From NCBI RefSeq assembly GCF_030464345.1, contig NZ_VCYH01000001.1, positions 248,001 to 312,000 of the forward strand: a stretch of DNA of 64,000 nt, in the 5' to 3' direction. Under the pieces are notes generated by a model that made no database searches, was not told the DNA's origin, and saw nothing but the letters and a program-made list of their open reading frames with translations. Shown here one piece after another: positions 26,168-34,092 of this stretch; position 1 is the first letter of the stretch, and each line of letters starts with the position of its first letter. The DNA comes from Methanoculleus frigidifontis (lineage in GTDB: Archaea; Halobacteriota; Methanomicrobia; Methanomicrobiales; Methanoculleaceae). Made by a program: the position numbers and the translations under genes.

Positions 26168-27158
26168 CGAATCCCCTCCTGATAATGTCTGCGAGCAGTG
26201 CGTCTATCTGCACGAACTCATTTGCGGCGTGGCCGAGCCGGTGGTCCGCCCGGGCGAGCTCGATCGCGATCCCGGGGTGGTTGTACTCCCGTTTTGCCGC
26301 CGCCCGCAGCTCCCGGACGACCTCGCGCCCGGAGAGGCCGTAGTCGATCATCATTGATTCGGCGATCCTCCGGGCGGTGTCGTAGTCCCCCTTTCGCAGC
26401 GCCGCGAAGGCGGAGCCGGTCACGGTCTCGATCTCGGAACCGGAGATCTCGGCAAGATCGATCTCCCGGCCCGACTCCGCCGCGACCTGCAGATACAGGA
26501 TGGCTTTGCGGAGGTCGCCCTGCGCCGCGTGGGCGATCAGGTCGCGGTCGTCGGGCTGCACCCGGTCGCCTGCGCCTTCCTGCGCGAGGATCTTCTCCAG
26601 GCAGGAGCGGATGATATCGGTCTCGATCGGGAGGTAGGAGAGCGGCAGGCACCGGGAGGCGATCGCCGGGATGATCGCCGAGGGGTTGGTGGTGACGAAG
26701 ACGAACCGGCAGGTGGTGCTGTAGCGCTCCATGATCCGGCGGAGCGCCTGCTGCGCCTCGAAGGTGAGCGCCTGCGCGTCCTCAAAGACCATCAGTTTGA
26801 ACTCGGCGTTCAGCGGACGCATCGAAACATACCACCGGATGATCTGCTTGATGTTGGTGATCAGGCTCTGGTCTTTCCGGAAGATATGCGCGAACCGCTC
26901 GTCCGCCTCGAGATAGGTCTTGCCCATGCTGAAGAGCTCCGCGGCGTTGAAGATGCTGGTGTTCTCCCGCCAGTCCTCGCCGTAGAGAACGTTCGCAAAA
27001 CACTCGACGCTCGCGCTCTTGCCGGTGCCGTGCGGCCCGCAGAGCAGCAGGTGCGGGACCGACCCGGAGCGGGCGAAGGAGACGAGGTGGCGGATCACCT
27101 GCTCCTGGCCGACGATATCACTGCAGTCCTTCGGCCGGTATTTTTCAATCCAGAGCAT
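26142..27158 (-). CDS. Second replication factor C small subunit (RfcS2)
   Basis: 338 residues with the RFC layout: WIEKYRP start, Walker A CGPHGTGKSAS, RFC box with RRIMERYS, and the Arg-finger SRC motif. The Walker B is FEDAQ rather than LDEAD as in the canonical subunit at 40024, so ATP hydrolysis may be weakened. Methanosarcina and haloarchaea have a three-type clamp loader (RfcL, RfcS1, RfcS2), and this gene fits the second small subunit. It sits in a CoA-synthesis operon, overlapping the phosphopantothenate synthetase gene by 14 bases. Confidence 0.82.
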   Translation of the reverse strand: MLWIEKYRPKDCSDIVGQEQVIRHLVSFARSGSVPHLLLCGPHGTGKSASVECFANVLYGEDWRENTSIFNAAELFSMGKTYLEADERFAHIFRKDQSLITNIKQIIRWYVSMRPLNAEFKLMVFEDAQALTFEAQQALRRIMERYSTTCRFVFVTTNPSAIIPAIASRCLPLSYLPIETDIIRSCLEKILAQEGAGDRVQPDDRDLIAHAAQGDLRKAILYLQVAAESGREIDLAEISGSEIETVTGSAFAALRKGDYDTARRIAESMMIDYGLSGREVVRELRAAAKREYNHPGIAIELARADHRLGHAANEFVQIDALLADIIRRGFGEESSAAL

Positions 27159-27876
27159 GCTCGAGCCTCTTCTGTATCTCAGTTATTGCCGCCCGGAGAA
27201 GATAGGTATTGTCCAGCGAGCCGATGAGGTCTGCGGCGGCAGCGGAATCGAGGCCGGCGCAGGCGGTGGTGATGTTCGGGAGCGCACGGGTCAGTTCGTC
27301 GACGATGGTGAGCGTCGCCGTCCGCGCCGTCCGGGAGAGCGGGTTTATATCGATGGTGATCACCTGCTTGCCCATCGCCCGGAGCGCCGCGCAGCGGTCG
27401 CCGTCCTCGAGCGGCACGAGCACCACGTCGGCGCTGCCGATGCCGTCCGGGAGGCAGAGCGCCCGGTCGTGCGAGAGCGGGACGAGCCGCTCCGCCCGGC
27501 CGGCCAGCACGTTGACCCCGTGCTCCTCGAGAAGCGCGGTGATCCGGTGGATACGCGTCTCGGTCCGGTGGAAGAGGTTCACCTCGACGAGGGCGCCGGA
27601 CGCCTTCTGCAGGTCCGCGATCTCTCCTGCGGCGAGAGCGGCGGTGTTCCCGTTCACCGAGATGACCGGGCAGTGTGCGGTGGTGAGGAGAGCCGCGGCG
27701 GTCCGGGCAGCGAGGAGCGCGCTCTCGGTCGTCCGCTCGCCGATCAGGTAGTCGAACGCCTCGCCCCGGCCGTGGGCGGTCAGGCCTTCCAGGGCGACGA
27801 TCCCTTCCCGGGCGGCATCGGCAAGCCGTTCCCGGGCTGCCAGGGAGCGGTAGCGCGGGTGGTCTTCCGGTATCAT
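27145..27876 (-). CDS. 4-phosphopantoate-beta-alanine ligase (phosphopantothenate synthetase)
   Basis: 243 residues from ATG 27876. It matches the archaeal DUF137/COG1701 enzyme, with HGRGEAFDYLIGE, PVISVNGNTAAL, EVNLFHRT, DVVLVPLEDGDR and IDINPLSRTAR. It joins 4-phosphopantoate to beta-alanine, replacing the bacterial PanC route. Its start overlaps the pantoate kinase stop (ATGA), so the two steps are translationally coupled. Confidence 0.9.
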   Translation of the reverse strand: MIPEDHPRYRSLAARERLADAAREGIVALEGLTAHGRGEAFDYLIGERTTESALLAARTAAALLTTAHCPVISVNGNTAALAAGEIADLQKASGALVEVNLFHRTETRIHRITALLEEHGVNVLAGRAERLVPLSHDRALCLPDGIGSADVVLVPLEDGDRCAALRAMGKQVITIDINPLSRTARTATLTIVDELTRALPNITTACAGLDSAAAADLIGSLDNTYLLRAAITEIQKRLEHALD

Positions 27877-28736
27877 CTTCCTTCCTCCAGGAGGCGGACG
27901 CCGCGTTCGGCGCACCGCAGGCGGTAGATCTCGCCGAAGGGCGCGAGGGCCTCGTCCGCCCCGTCGCCGCAGGCGAAGACACCGTTGCCGAGCATGGTCA
28001 TGCTCGCCGGAACTCCCTGCCGGTCGCAGGCGTCGAGGACCGCCCGGACGTCGGGCGAGACGAGCCCGCTCTTCTCCGCGAACCGGCGCGAGAGCCTGCA
28101 GAACTCCTCAAGCGATCCCGGACAGCCCTCCGGGAATGCGGCCGCGATCGCCTGCATCCTCTCCGGCGAGGCGAGGACCGACGCCGTGGAGAGCGGGCGG
28201 AGCGTCACCGCGGCGATCCCGGCCTCCGGGTCGATGAGCCGGACGATCTCGGCGTGGATCCCTGGCCCCTTCCGGCAGACGATCCCCCCGCCCCGGCAGG
28301 CGGCGACGTCGCCGAGGCCGGTCCGGTGGACGACCTCAGCCTCGTGGGCGAGCGCCGCCACCTCGTCGGCGGAGAGGGCGAGGTCGCAGGCGCTGTTCAC
28401 CGCCGTGGTTGCAGCGAGGAGCGCCGCTGCGCTCATCCCGAACCCGGCGCCGATGGGAAGCCGGCACGCGGTGGTGATCGCCGCCGTCACCCCGAGCCTT
28501 TCGAGGACGTACTCGATCGGGGGCGAGCCGGTCATCGTCTCGATGACGGCGCCGGACCGGTCTCTTCGGAGTACCGTTACCCGGGTGGCATCCGCACACG
28601 CCGCCTCGGCGCGGACGCCCTCGTGGACGACGATTCCGGCGCCGATGCTCCCGGTTGCCGCGTATGTCTCCCCCTCGATCCGCCGGAAATAGCCGGAGAT
28701 GTGCCCCGGGCAGAAGGCTACCGCAGTCGCGCCCAT
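27873..28736 (-). CDS. Pantoate kinase (GHMP superfamily)
   Basis: 287 residues from ATG 28736. The start FCPGHISGYFRR and the glycine-rich ATP loop PIGAGFGMSAAAL identify the archaeal pantoate kinase (COG1829). It makes 4-phosphopantoate for the next enzyme. The start lies inside the end of coaBC (19-base overlap), and the long frame running upstream is a coaBC shadow. With its neighbours it gives the archaeal pantoate-to-4'-phosphopantetheine route. Confidence 0.9.
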   Translation of the reverse strand: MGATAVAFCPGHISGYFRRIEGETYAATGSIGAGIVVHEGVRAEAACADATRVTVLRRDRSGAVIETMTGSPPIEYVLERLGVTAAITTACRLPIGAGFGMSAAALLAATTAVNSACDLALSADEVAALAHEAEVVHRTGLGDVAACRGGGIVCRKGPGIHAEIVRLIDPEAGIAAVTLRPLSTASVLASPERMQAIAAAFPEGCPGSLEEFCRLSRRFAEKSGLVSPDVRAVLDACDRQGVPASMTMLGNGVFACGDGADEALAPFGEIYRLRCAERGVRLLEEGR

Positions 28737-29857
28737 ATGGCCGCCGCCACCTCCTCTTTGCTCCCTGTGACCGGTTCCCGGCCGTCCTTCGTCACCAGGA
28801 CGAACGAGCCCTCCGCCGCGCCCATCGCCGGCGGCGTGTTGGCGACGACCATCGCCGCCCCCTTCCCGAGCATGGCCGCTGCCTGCTCCTCGGCGTCCCA
28901 TCCGAGTTTGAAGGCGACCGTGACCGGCCGGCAGGCTCTGATCACCGCGTCGAGGAGCTTCGGGAGCGGATTGAGCCGGATATTTTGCGCCTCGCCGCTC
29001 GGGATCTTCCCCTCCCGGCGCTCGGGCGCGTAGTCGGAGATCGCCGCCGCGCTGATGTAGATGTCGACTCCCTCCTCGTGGCACTGCCGGAGCACCGCCT
29101 CGCGCATCTCCGCGGCGGTCGATACCGGGATGTTCCGGACGGCCGGAGCAGAGCCGCTGTGCACCACCGTCACCTCCGCCCCCAGGCGATAGGCCTCGCG
29201 GGCGAGGGCACGCCCCATCATCCCGGTCGACCGGGTGGTGAGCACCCGGACGTCGTCGACCGGCTCGGCGCAGGCGCCGCTCGTGATCAGCACCTTCCGG
29301 CCCGCGAGCGGTTTTCCTGACAGCGCCCGCTCGGCGGCGAGGACGATCCGGTCGGTCTCGGCGATCTTCGCCTTCCCCTCCTCGATCCGCGGGTCGACGA
29401 TATCGATCCCCCAGTTCTTCAGCCGCTCCAGATTCCCGGCGACCGCCGGGTGGCGGTACATGCTCTCGTGCATCGCCGGCACCAGGACCACCGGCATTCC
29501 GCGGCCGAGCGCCGTGGTCGCGAAGGTGGTAACGGCCGTGTCGTCGATCCCGCAGGCGATCTTGCCGATGGTGTTCGCGGTGCAGGGCGCGATCAGCAGC
29601 AGGTCGGCCTCGCCGCCCTCGCCGCAGTAGACGACGTGCTCCACAAGGCCGGTGCAGCGCGTGATCGCGGGGCGGCCGGTGGCGTAGGTGAGCGCCTCCG
29701 GGCTGATGATTCCGGCGGCGGCCTCGCTCAGCACCGCCTGCACGACGGCGCCCCGGCGGCGCAGGGCGTGGGCGCATTTCACCGTCTCAACGGCCGCGAT
29801 GCTCCCGGTCACCGCGAGTATGATTGTCTTTCCCTCAAGGGTCTGCGGTATCGTCAC
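28718..29857 (-). CDS. coaBC: CoaBC: phosphopantothenoylcysteine synthetase/decarboxylase
   Basis: 379 residues from a GTG that overlaps the previous gene's stop (GTGA). The N-terminal flavin decarboxylase half has VTGSIAAVE, LIAPCTANTIGK and PAMHESM. The C-terminal ligase half (from about 190) has ITSGACAEPVDDVRV, SAAAISDYAP and KLGW. The enzyme couples cysteine to phosphopantothenate and decarboxylates the product. Together with the next two genes it covers the archaeal CoA pathway from pantoate. Confidence 0.93.
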   Translation of the reverse strand: MTIPQTLEGKTIILAVTGSIAAVETVKCAHALRRRGAVVQAVLSEAAAGIISPEALTYATGRPAITRCTGLVEHVVYCGEGGEADLLLIAPCTANTIGKIACGIDDTAVTTFATTALGRGMPVVLVPAMHESMYRHPAVAGNLERLKNWGIDIVDPRIEEGKAKIAETDRIVLAAERALSGKPLAGRKVLITSGACAEPVDDVRVLTTRSTGMMGRALAREAYRLGAEVTVVHSGSAPAVRNIPVSTAAEMREAVLRQCHEEGVDIYISAAAISDYAPERREGKIPSGEAQNIRLNPLPKLLDAVIRACRPVTVAFKLGWDAEEQAAAMLGKGAAMVVANTPPAMGAAEGSFVLVTKDGREPVTGSKEEVAAAIWARLR

Positions 29858-30723
29858 GAGATCGTCACATCCTGCACCATGTGCCAGGCGCGGGGCGCGT
29901 ACTTCTTCACCCGGTGGACGGTTATCGTCCCGGCACGTCCCGCGTCCTGCAGGTGCCGCCGGATCTCGGTCTCGGCCGGCCCGATGCTGTGGACGTGCAG
30001 GACGCTTCCCCTGCGCACGTGGGCGAGCGCCGCCGGGAGAAAACCCGGGGCGTCGAAGTGCCCCATGATCACCCGGTCGTAGTACCCGGCGAGGAGGTTG
30101 CGGCAGTCGCCGTGCTCCGCCCGCACGCGGCCTTCCACATGGTTTTCTATACTATTGCGCTCCAGATATTCAAATGCTGCCCGGTTCAGTTCCATCGCAT
30201 GCACCTCCGCGCCGCTGCATGCCGCCGGGACGGTGAAGTAGCCGATCCCGGCGAACATGTCTGCGACCCGCTCACCGGGGCGTACCAGGGCGGCCATCCG
30301 GACCTTCTCGGTGCGGTTGCCCTGCGCAAACATCACGACTGCGGGGTTGAGGTGAAAGGTGTAGCCCTGCTCGCGGTGGACGGTCTCGCCGACGGTGCCG
30401 GAGAGCACCTCGATCTTTGGGATCCTCTTTTCGCCCGCGAGCCCCGCCACCCGGATGACCCCGCGGGGCCGGCAGTGGGCGATAATCGCGGCGAGTTCGG
30501 CCTCGGTCGGCGCCGGGCCGTGGAGGACGGCGATCTCGCCGATCAGGTGGTAGCCCCGGCCGGTATAGAGCGCCCGCTCCGGGAGATCGCCATCCGCCGG
30601 ATACCCCTCCCGCACCGGCACCCAGGCGACGCCATCCCGGACGTAGGGCCGGCGCGAGCGGTCGACCCAGTCGGCGTCCCGAAGCCCTGCCAGTGCCTCC
30701 TGCGGAACCTTTCGCGCTCTCAT
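29854..30723 (-). CDS. Trm5/TYW2-family tRNA modification enzyme, probably Taw2
   Basis: 289 residues. The N-terminal part has the Trm5/TYW2 fold, with VMFAQGNRTEK, and the SAM-binding motif ADMFAGIGYFTVPAA (residue about 155). In the position where Trm5 has an NPP-type catalytic motif, this protein reads MGHFDAPGF, which is closer to TYW2/Taw2, an aminocarboxypropyl transferase of wyosine synthesis. It could still be a methyltransferase. It starts 2 bases after the NMD3 stop and overlaps coaBC. Confidence 0.75.
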   Translation of the reverse strand: MRARKVPQEALAGLRDADWVDRSRRPYVRDGVAWVPVREGYPADGDLPERALYTGRGYHLIGEIAVLHGPAPTEAELAAIIAHCRPRGVIRVAGLAGEKRIPKIEVLSGTVGETVHREQGYTFHLNPAVVMFAQGNRTEKVRMAALVRPGERVADMFAGIGYFTVPAACSGAEVHAMELNRAAFEYLERNSIENHVEGRVRAEHGDCRNLLAGYYDRVIMGHFDAPGFLPAALAHVRRGSVLHVHSIGPAETEIRRHLQDAGRAGTITVHRVKKYAPRAWHMVQDVTIS

Positions 30724-30725
30724 GC

Positions 30726-31769
30726 TCACCCGACGATGACCAGCTGCTCGGTCTCCTCGTCGCGGAGGACCCGGAGCGGCGCCCCCTCCGCCGGGAAGAG
30801 CCAGGGGACGACGTTGACCTCCCGGGTGTCGTAGGTCTTCGGGTCGAGGAGGCCGATCAGGTTCCCCTGGGTGAAGGCGACGAGCGCCTCCTCCGCCTCC
30901 CGCACGTTCCCGATCTTCCGGTCGATCTCGGCCTCCTGCAGTGTCCGCCCCACTCCGGCCGCAAGGTCGAAGACCGACAGGTGCGGCGAATCGACGTTCC
31001 GGATCTCGTAGTAACGGTTTTTGCTGGCGACGACGTCGCCTTTCTGGTAGTAGGGGAGGCGGATCGAGTAGGTGACCCGGTAGAGCGCCTTTCCGTCCTT
31101 CTCGCCGACCAGCTTCGGGTGGGTGGTATATTTTCCGCCGAGGGCTCCGGTGATCATCTGGGAGATCACCTGGCCGATGTGCTGCGACCCGACGACGATA
31201 TCGATCCCGTCCCGGGTCTCGTCGATGCTGGAGACGAACGAGAGCCGCTCGCCGCCCTCCTGGAGGTTCTCCTCGGCCTGGTAGGCGATGCTCGCCGCAA
31301 CCTCCCGCTCGTAGGCGTTCGGCTTCCTGCCCGTCGCCCGGATCTGCACGATCCCCTCGTAGTAGCCGCCGCTGATCCGGCTGCACCGGTCGCACTGCTC
31401 CCGCTGCCAGACGATCTCCACCCGGCAGAGGGCGTTGACCGGCAGGGTGTAGAGGGTCGCGTCGATCTCGACCGTCGCGTAGGTCCGGTTCGGGGTCGGG
31501 TCTTCGGAACCGACGGTGATATGAACCCCTTTGACGTCCTCGTGGAGGCGGACTGCCGAGACCGCAAGCTCGGAGATGATCTCGCTCCGCTCGGCGTGGA
31601 CGTCCGACCAGGTCCTGCCCCGTTTCTGGGCATCGCAGGTCGGGCAGTAGACGGCGGTGACCCTCGGTTCGCAGAGGATCCACTCGGTCTCGGCCACCCG
31701 GCACCGCGGGCAGAGCCCCTCCTCGGTCGGCTCCCCGCATCGGGGGCAGATTGTCTTCTGGATGTCCAT
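30726..31769 (-). CDS. NMD3-related protein
   Basis: 347 residues from ATG 31769. Two zinc-ribbon pairs near the N-terminus (CPRCGEP..CPRC and YCPTC) and a third pair CDRC further on, followed by GGYYEGIVQIR, identify the archaeal NMD3 family. Eukaryotic NMD3 is the 60S export adaptor; archaeal versions are thought to act in large-subunit biogenesis. Its position next to a tRNA-modification gene and DUF424 fits a translation-related operon. Confidence 0.88.
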   Translation of the reverse strand: MDIQKTICPRCGEPTEEGLCPRCRVAETEWILCEPRVTAVYCPTCDAQKRGRTWSDVHAERSEIISELAVSAVRLHEDVKGVHITVGSEDPTPNRTYATVEIDATLYTLPVNALCRVEIVWQREQCDRCSRISGGYYEGIVQIRATGRKPNAYEREVAASIAYQAEENLQEGGERLSFVSSIDETRDGIDIVVGSQHIGQVISQMITGALGGKYTTHPKLVGEKDGKALYRVTYSIRLPYYQKGDVVASKNRYYEIRNVDSPHLSVFDLAAGVGRTLQEAEIDRKIGNVREAEEALVAFTQGNLIGLLDPKTYDTREVNVVPWLFPAEGAPLRVLRDEETEQLVIVG

Positions 31770-31773
31770 GCTG

Positions 31774-32067
31774 TTAGATCCTGAATATCTGGGCATGGGG
31801 AACGTCGCCGATCATGATGCAGTTCTCCGCACTGACCAGCCCCATGTCGATGGCGATTGCTACGACACGCTTCCCCATAAGATTGACGTTCGCTGCTCCC
31901 TTGAGAGCGCTCCGGACTTCCTCCTCGGTGGCGGTCTCTCTGCCGTAGAACCCTTCGGTGATGCAGATCTCCACGTCGCCGCGGCGCAGGGTCGTGTTCA
32001 GCAGTTCACGGTCGCAGACTGCCACCACATCTCCGGCATTCGGGGTGTGGTGCACTTTTAAATACAT
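31774..32067 (-). CDS. DUF424 protein
   Basis: 97 residues of the archaeal DUF424 family: VAVCDRELLNTTL at the start, then GFYGRE, ANVNLMGKRVVAIA and a C-terminal IGDVPHAQIF. The function is unknown; the gene is usually next to translation genes. It ends 4 bases before the NMD3 start. A minus-strand TATA-like sequence overlaps its start region. Confidence 0.85.
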   Translation of the reverse strand: MYLKVHHTPNAGDVVAVCDRELLNTTLRRGDVEICITEGFYGRETATEEEVRSALKGAANVNLMGKRVVAIAIDMGLVSAENCIMIGDVPHAQIFRI

Positions 32068-32115
32068 CGCAGATCCGTTTGGCGGGATGGGTGAAAAAGG
32101 TGAGCAGGCCGTCGA

Positions 32116-32946
32116 TCAGGGCAGGTCGATCGTGACCCCGTATGTCCGTGCCGGGGTCTCGGCATGGATCCGCCAGGCGTCCTCCTCGCCGATCAGCCCC
32201 TCCTCCAGGTAACGGCGGGTGAACCGCGGCACCGACTTCGGGCCGACGACGGCGCCGGGCCTGCTGTTTTCGTCCATGTAGTCGCTCTCCATGGTGAACC
32301 GGCGCCCGGCGCGGGCGAGGTCCGGGATGCCCTCGTGCTTCGCGATGAGGGAGGGCATCAGCGGGGTGTCGGGGGTGGCAAAGTGCTTCACGACCCGTTC
32401 TATCGGTATCCCGGCCTTCTGCGCCATCGCGACGACGTCGGTGCAGGGGCCGCTCTCGGCGTGGAGCTGGACGGCGCAGCCGAGTTCGGCGCCGAGGGAG
32501 AGGGCGTGGGCGAGGACGCCGTTCGAGGCCTCCCAGACGTCGGGCGCCACTTCGTAGTGCGGCCTGCCGCTCTTGAGGCCGACCGCCCGGCCGTCCCGGA
32601 CGTATTCGGCGGCGACGTCGAGGCCGGCCCGCATCACGGCGGCGGCCCCCGCGATCCCGAGCCGGTCGGTCATCCGGGTGAGCTCGGCCGGGTGGACGCC
32701 GAGCACCGGGAAGACGACGAGCCCGGTCTCCCGCACGAGCTCAGCAGTCCTGAGTGTCGCTGCGAAGACCTCGCGGTAGTCCTCGCCCGAGGAGGGTTCG
32801 ACGCCGTGCGACCAGGAAGGCTTGGTGACCAGGAAGATGTGGGTGCCGCCGGAGCGGCGGAAGTCCTTCGCTGCCTCGACCCCCCGGCCGTTCACCGGGT
32901 CGATGTGGATGTGATCGTCAGTGATCGGGATTGCCGGCAGTTTCAT
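32116..32946 (-). CDS. TatD-like metal-dependent hydrolase (COG1099)
   Basis: 276 residues forming a TIM-barrel amidohydrolase-like enzyme. The first metal motif is DDHIHID, then VLGVHPAEL, LHAES, VVKHFA and MESDYMDE with the late aspartate. COG1099 members in methanogens are uncharacterised relatives of TatD nuclease. The start lies inside the end of the MptD gene (29-base overlap), so the two are likely co-translated. Confidence 0.82.
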   Translation of the reverse strand: MKLPAIPITDDHIHIDPVNGRGVEAAKDFRRSGGTHIFLVTKPSWSHGVEPSSGEDYREVFAATLRTAELVRETGLVVFPVLGVHPAELTRMTDRLGIAGAAAVMRAGLDVAAEYVRDGRAVGLKSGRPHYEVAPDVWEASNGVLAHALSLGAELGCAVQLHAESGPCTDVVAMAQKAGIPIERVVKHFATPDTPLMPSLIAKHEGIPDLARAGRRFTMESDYMDENSRPGAVVGPKSVPRFTRRYLEEGLIGEEDAWRIHAETPARTYGVTIDLP

Positions 32947-33271
32947 GGATCTCGGTTATCTGCATCATGGGATAGTCGTCTTCGAGCCGGAGAGTCGCCT
33001 TGCAGGAGGCCGTGCCGACCTCGGTCCGGATCGCCACGTCGAACATCTTTCCGGCGAGCTCGGAGTAGCCGAACCGGTTCGAGACCATCATCTCGCGATT
33101 CAGCCGGACGGTGATCTCCTGCACGAACGGCTGGAGGCCGACGGCTCCCTCGATGGCGGTCTCGACGGTGCCGGCGGTCTCCCGTGCGATCGGCGTCCCC
33201 ACGAACTGATGGTAGAGCGCCCCGAGTTTGATTCCTGCTTCGAAAGCCGCCTTTTCGCGGTCGGTGATCAT
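32918..33271 (-). CDS. mptD: Archaeal dihydroneopterin aldolase
   Basis: 117 residues from ATG 33271. The sequence MITDREKAAFEAGIKLGALYHQ and the GYSELAGKMF segment match the archaeal MptD family (DUF372), which splits dihydroneopterin to 6-hydroxymethyl-dihydropterin and glycolaldehyde in methanopterin synthesis. It is the first gene of the long minus-strand run. Its presence supports a methanogen host. Confidence 0.88.
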   Translation of the reverse strand: MITDREKAAFEAGIKLGALYHQFVGTPIARETAGTVETAIEGAVGLQPFVQEITVRLNREMMVSNRFGYSELAGKMFDVAIRTEVGTASCKATLRLEDDYPMMQITEIHETAGNPDH

Positions 33272-33392
33272 GGATACAGGTACGCACTTTCCAGGTAAAT
33301 ACGATTTCCGGTGGTTCCGGAGCGATCTATCTTCTCTTTGCCCATCGGCGCGAAACCAAAACCGTTTATGGGATTTTGGTGCATCCCCATAT

Positions 33393-33741
33393 ATGTTCCT
33401 GGTGCTGTTCTTTTTTATCGTCAGCATTCCGCTCGCGGCGGTTGCGACGGCGCTGTATCTCCTGGTGCGGCGCATCCGCCCGACCGTTCTGCAGGTGCTC
33501 GTCCCCGCAGCCCTTCATCTCGGCCGTGTTTGTCTTCACGATACTGTTCGCCATGGGCGCCGGCGCAGGGCAGTTTGCATCGGGGATGGCATACGTACCC
33601 CCTCCGTTGCTCCTGCAGGAGACGGTCGATTCCCTGCTGACAGGACTGCGGGACATGGCGCTCGCGCTTCTGCTGTCTGTCGCCTTCTTTCTCCTCGACG
33701 TGGCGCTTCGGCCCGAGCAGGGGGACGGTTACGGGGAATGA
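33393..33741 (+). pseudogene. Frameshifted small membrane protein gene
   Basis: The first half (ATG 33393, MFLVLFFFIVSIPLAAVATALYLL...) and the second half (FISAVFVFTILFAMGAGAG to the stop at 33741) are in different frames. The switch occurs near 33500-33530 around CCCCGCAGCCC and needs one base removed. Joined, they make a three- to four-helix membrane protein of about 115 residues with no break in hydrophobic pattern. It may be a real mutation or a sequencing error. Function unknown. Confidence 0.55.
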
Positions 33742-34092
33742 ACCGGTTCTCGGCCTTGCCGGGCCGGCCAGGCGGCTTTTCGCGATTGCTGTCGCGATGT
33801 GCCAGATGATACCTCGCAATGATCGACGGCCCGCCCTCCTTGCACGGGCGAGTGCCGTATGCCGCCGATTGATTACATTATGCAATCATGTGATTACAAT
33901 ACATCATCAACCCGGCAGTACTGGTTTGCCGTGTTTCCACCGTGCGAAAAAGTATCCGGAACGGTTTTCCTGTTGCAGGCGTGCCAGGCCGCTGCCGCCC
34001 TCCCGGAGCGTGCGTTCCCGCATCGGGGCGCCGAAAGAAACCGGAAAGGCCAAGTGCCGCCTTGAATAATCGATCTTTCAGGAGTGTTATTC
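33742..34092. other. Intergenic region before the S41 protease
   Basis: About 350 bases with no convincing gene. It contains the 19-base palindrome listed separately and a second TGATTACA just after it. GC-rich stretches on both sides have open frames in several phases, but none has a start signal or family match. Confidence 0.4.
33870..33888. promoter_or_regulatory. 19-bp palindrome, candidate operator
   Basis: TGATTACATTATGCAATCA is a dyad: its outer TGATT/AATCA arms and inner CAT/ATG match, with only the pairs at positions 6 and 14 and the central base imperfect. A further TGATTACA half-site follows at 33891. It is AT-rich within a GC-rich genome and lies about 200 bases before the S41 protease, typical of a dimeric regulator's site. 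Confidence 0.45.
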
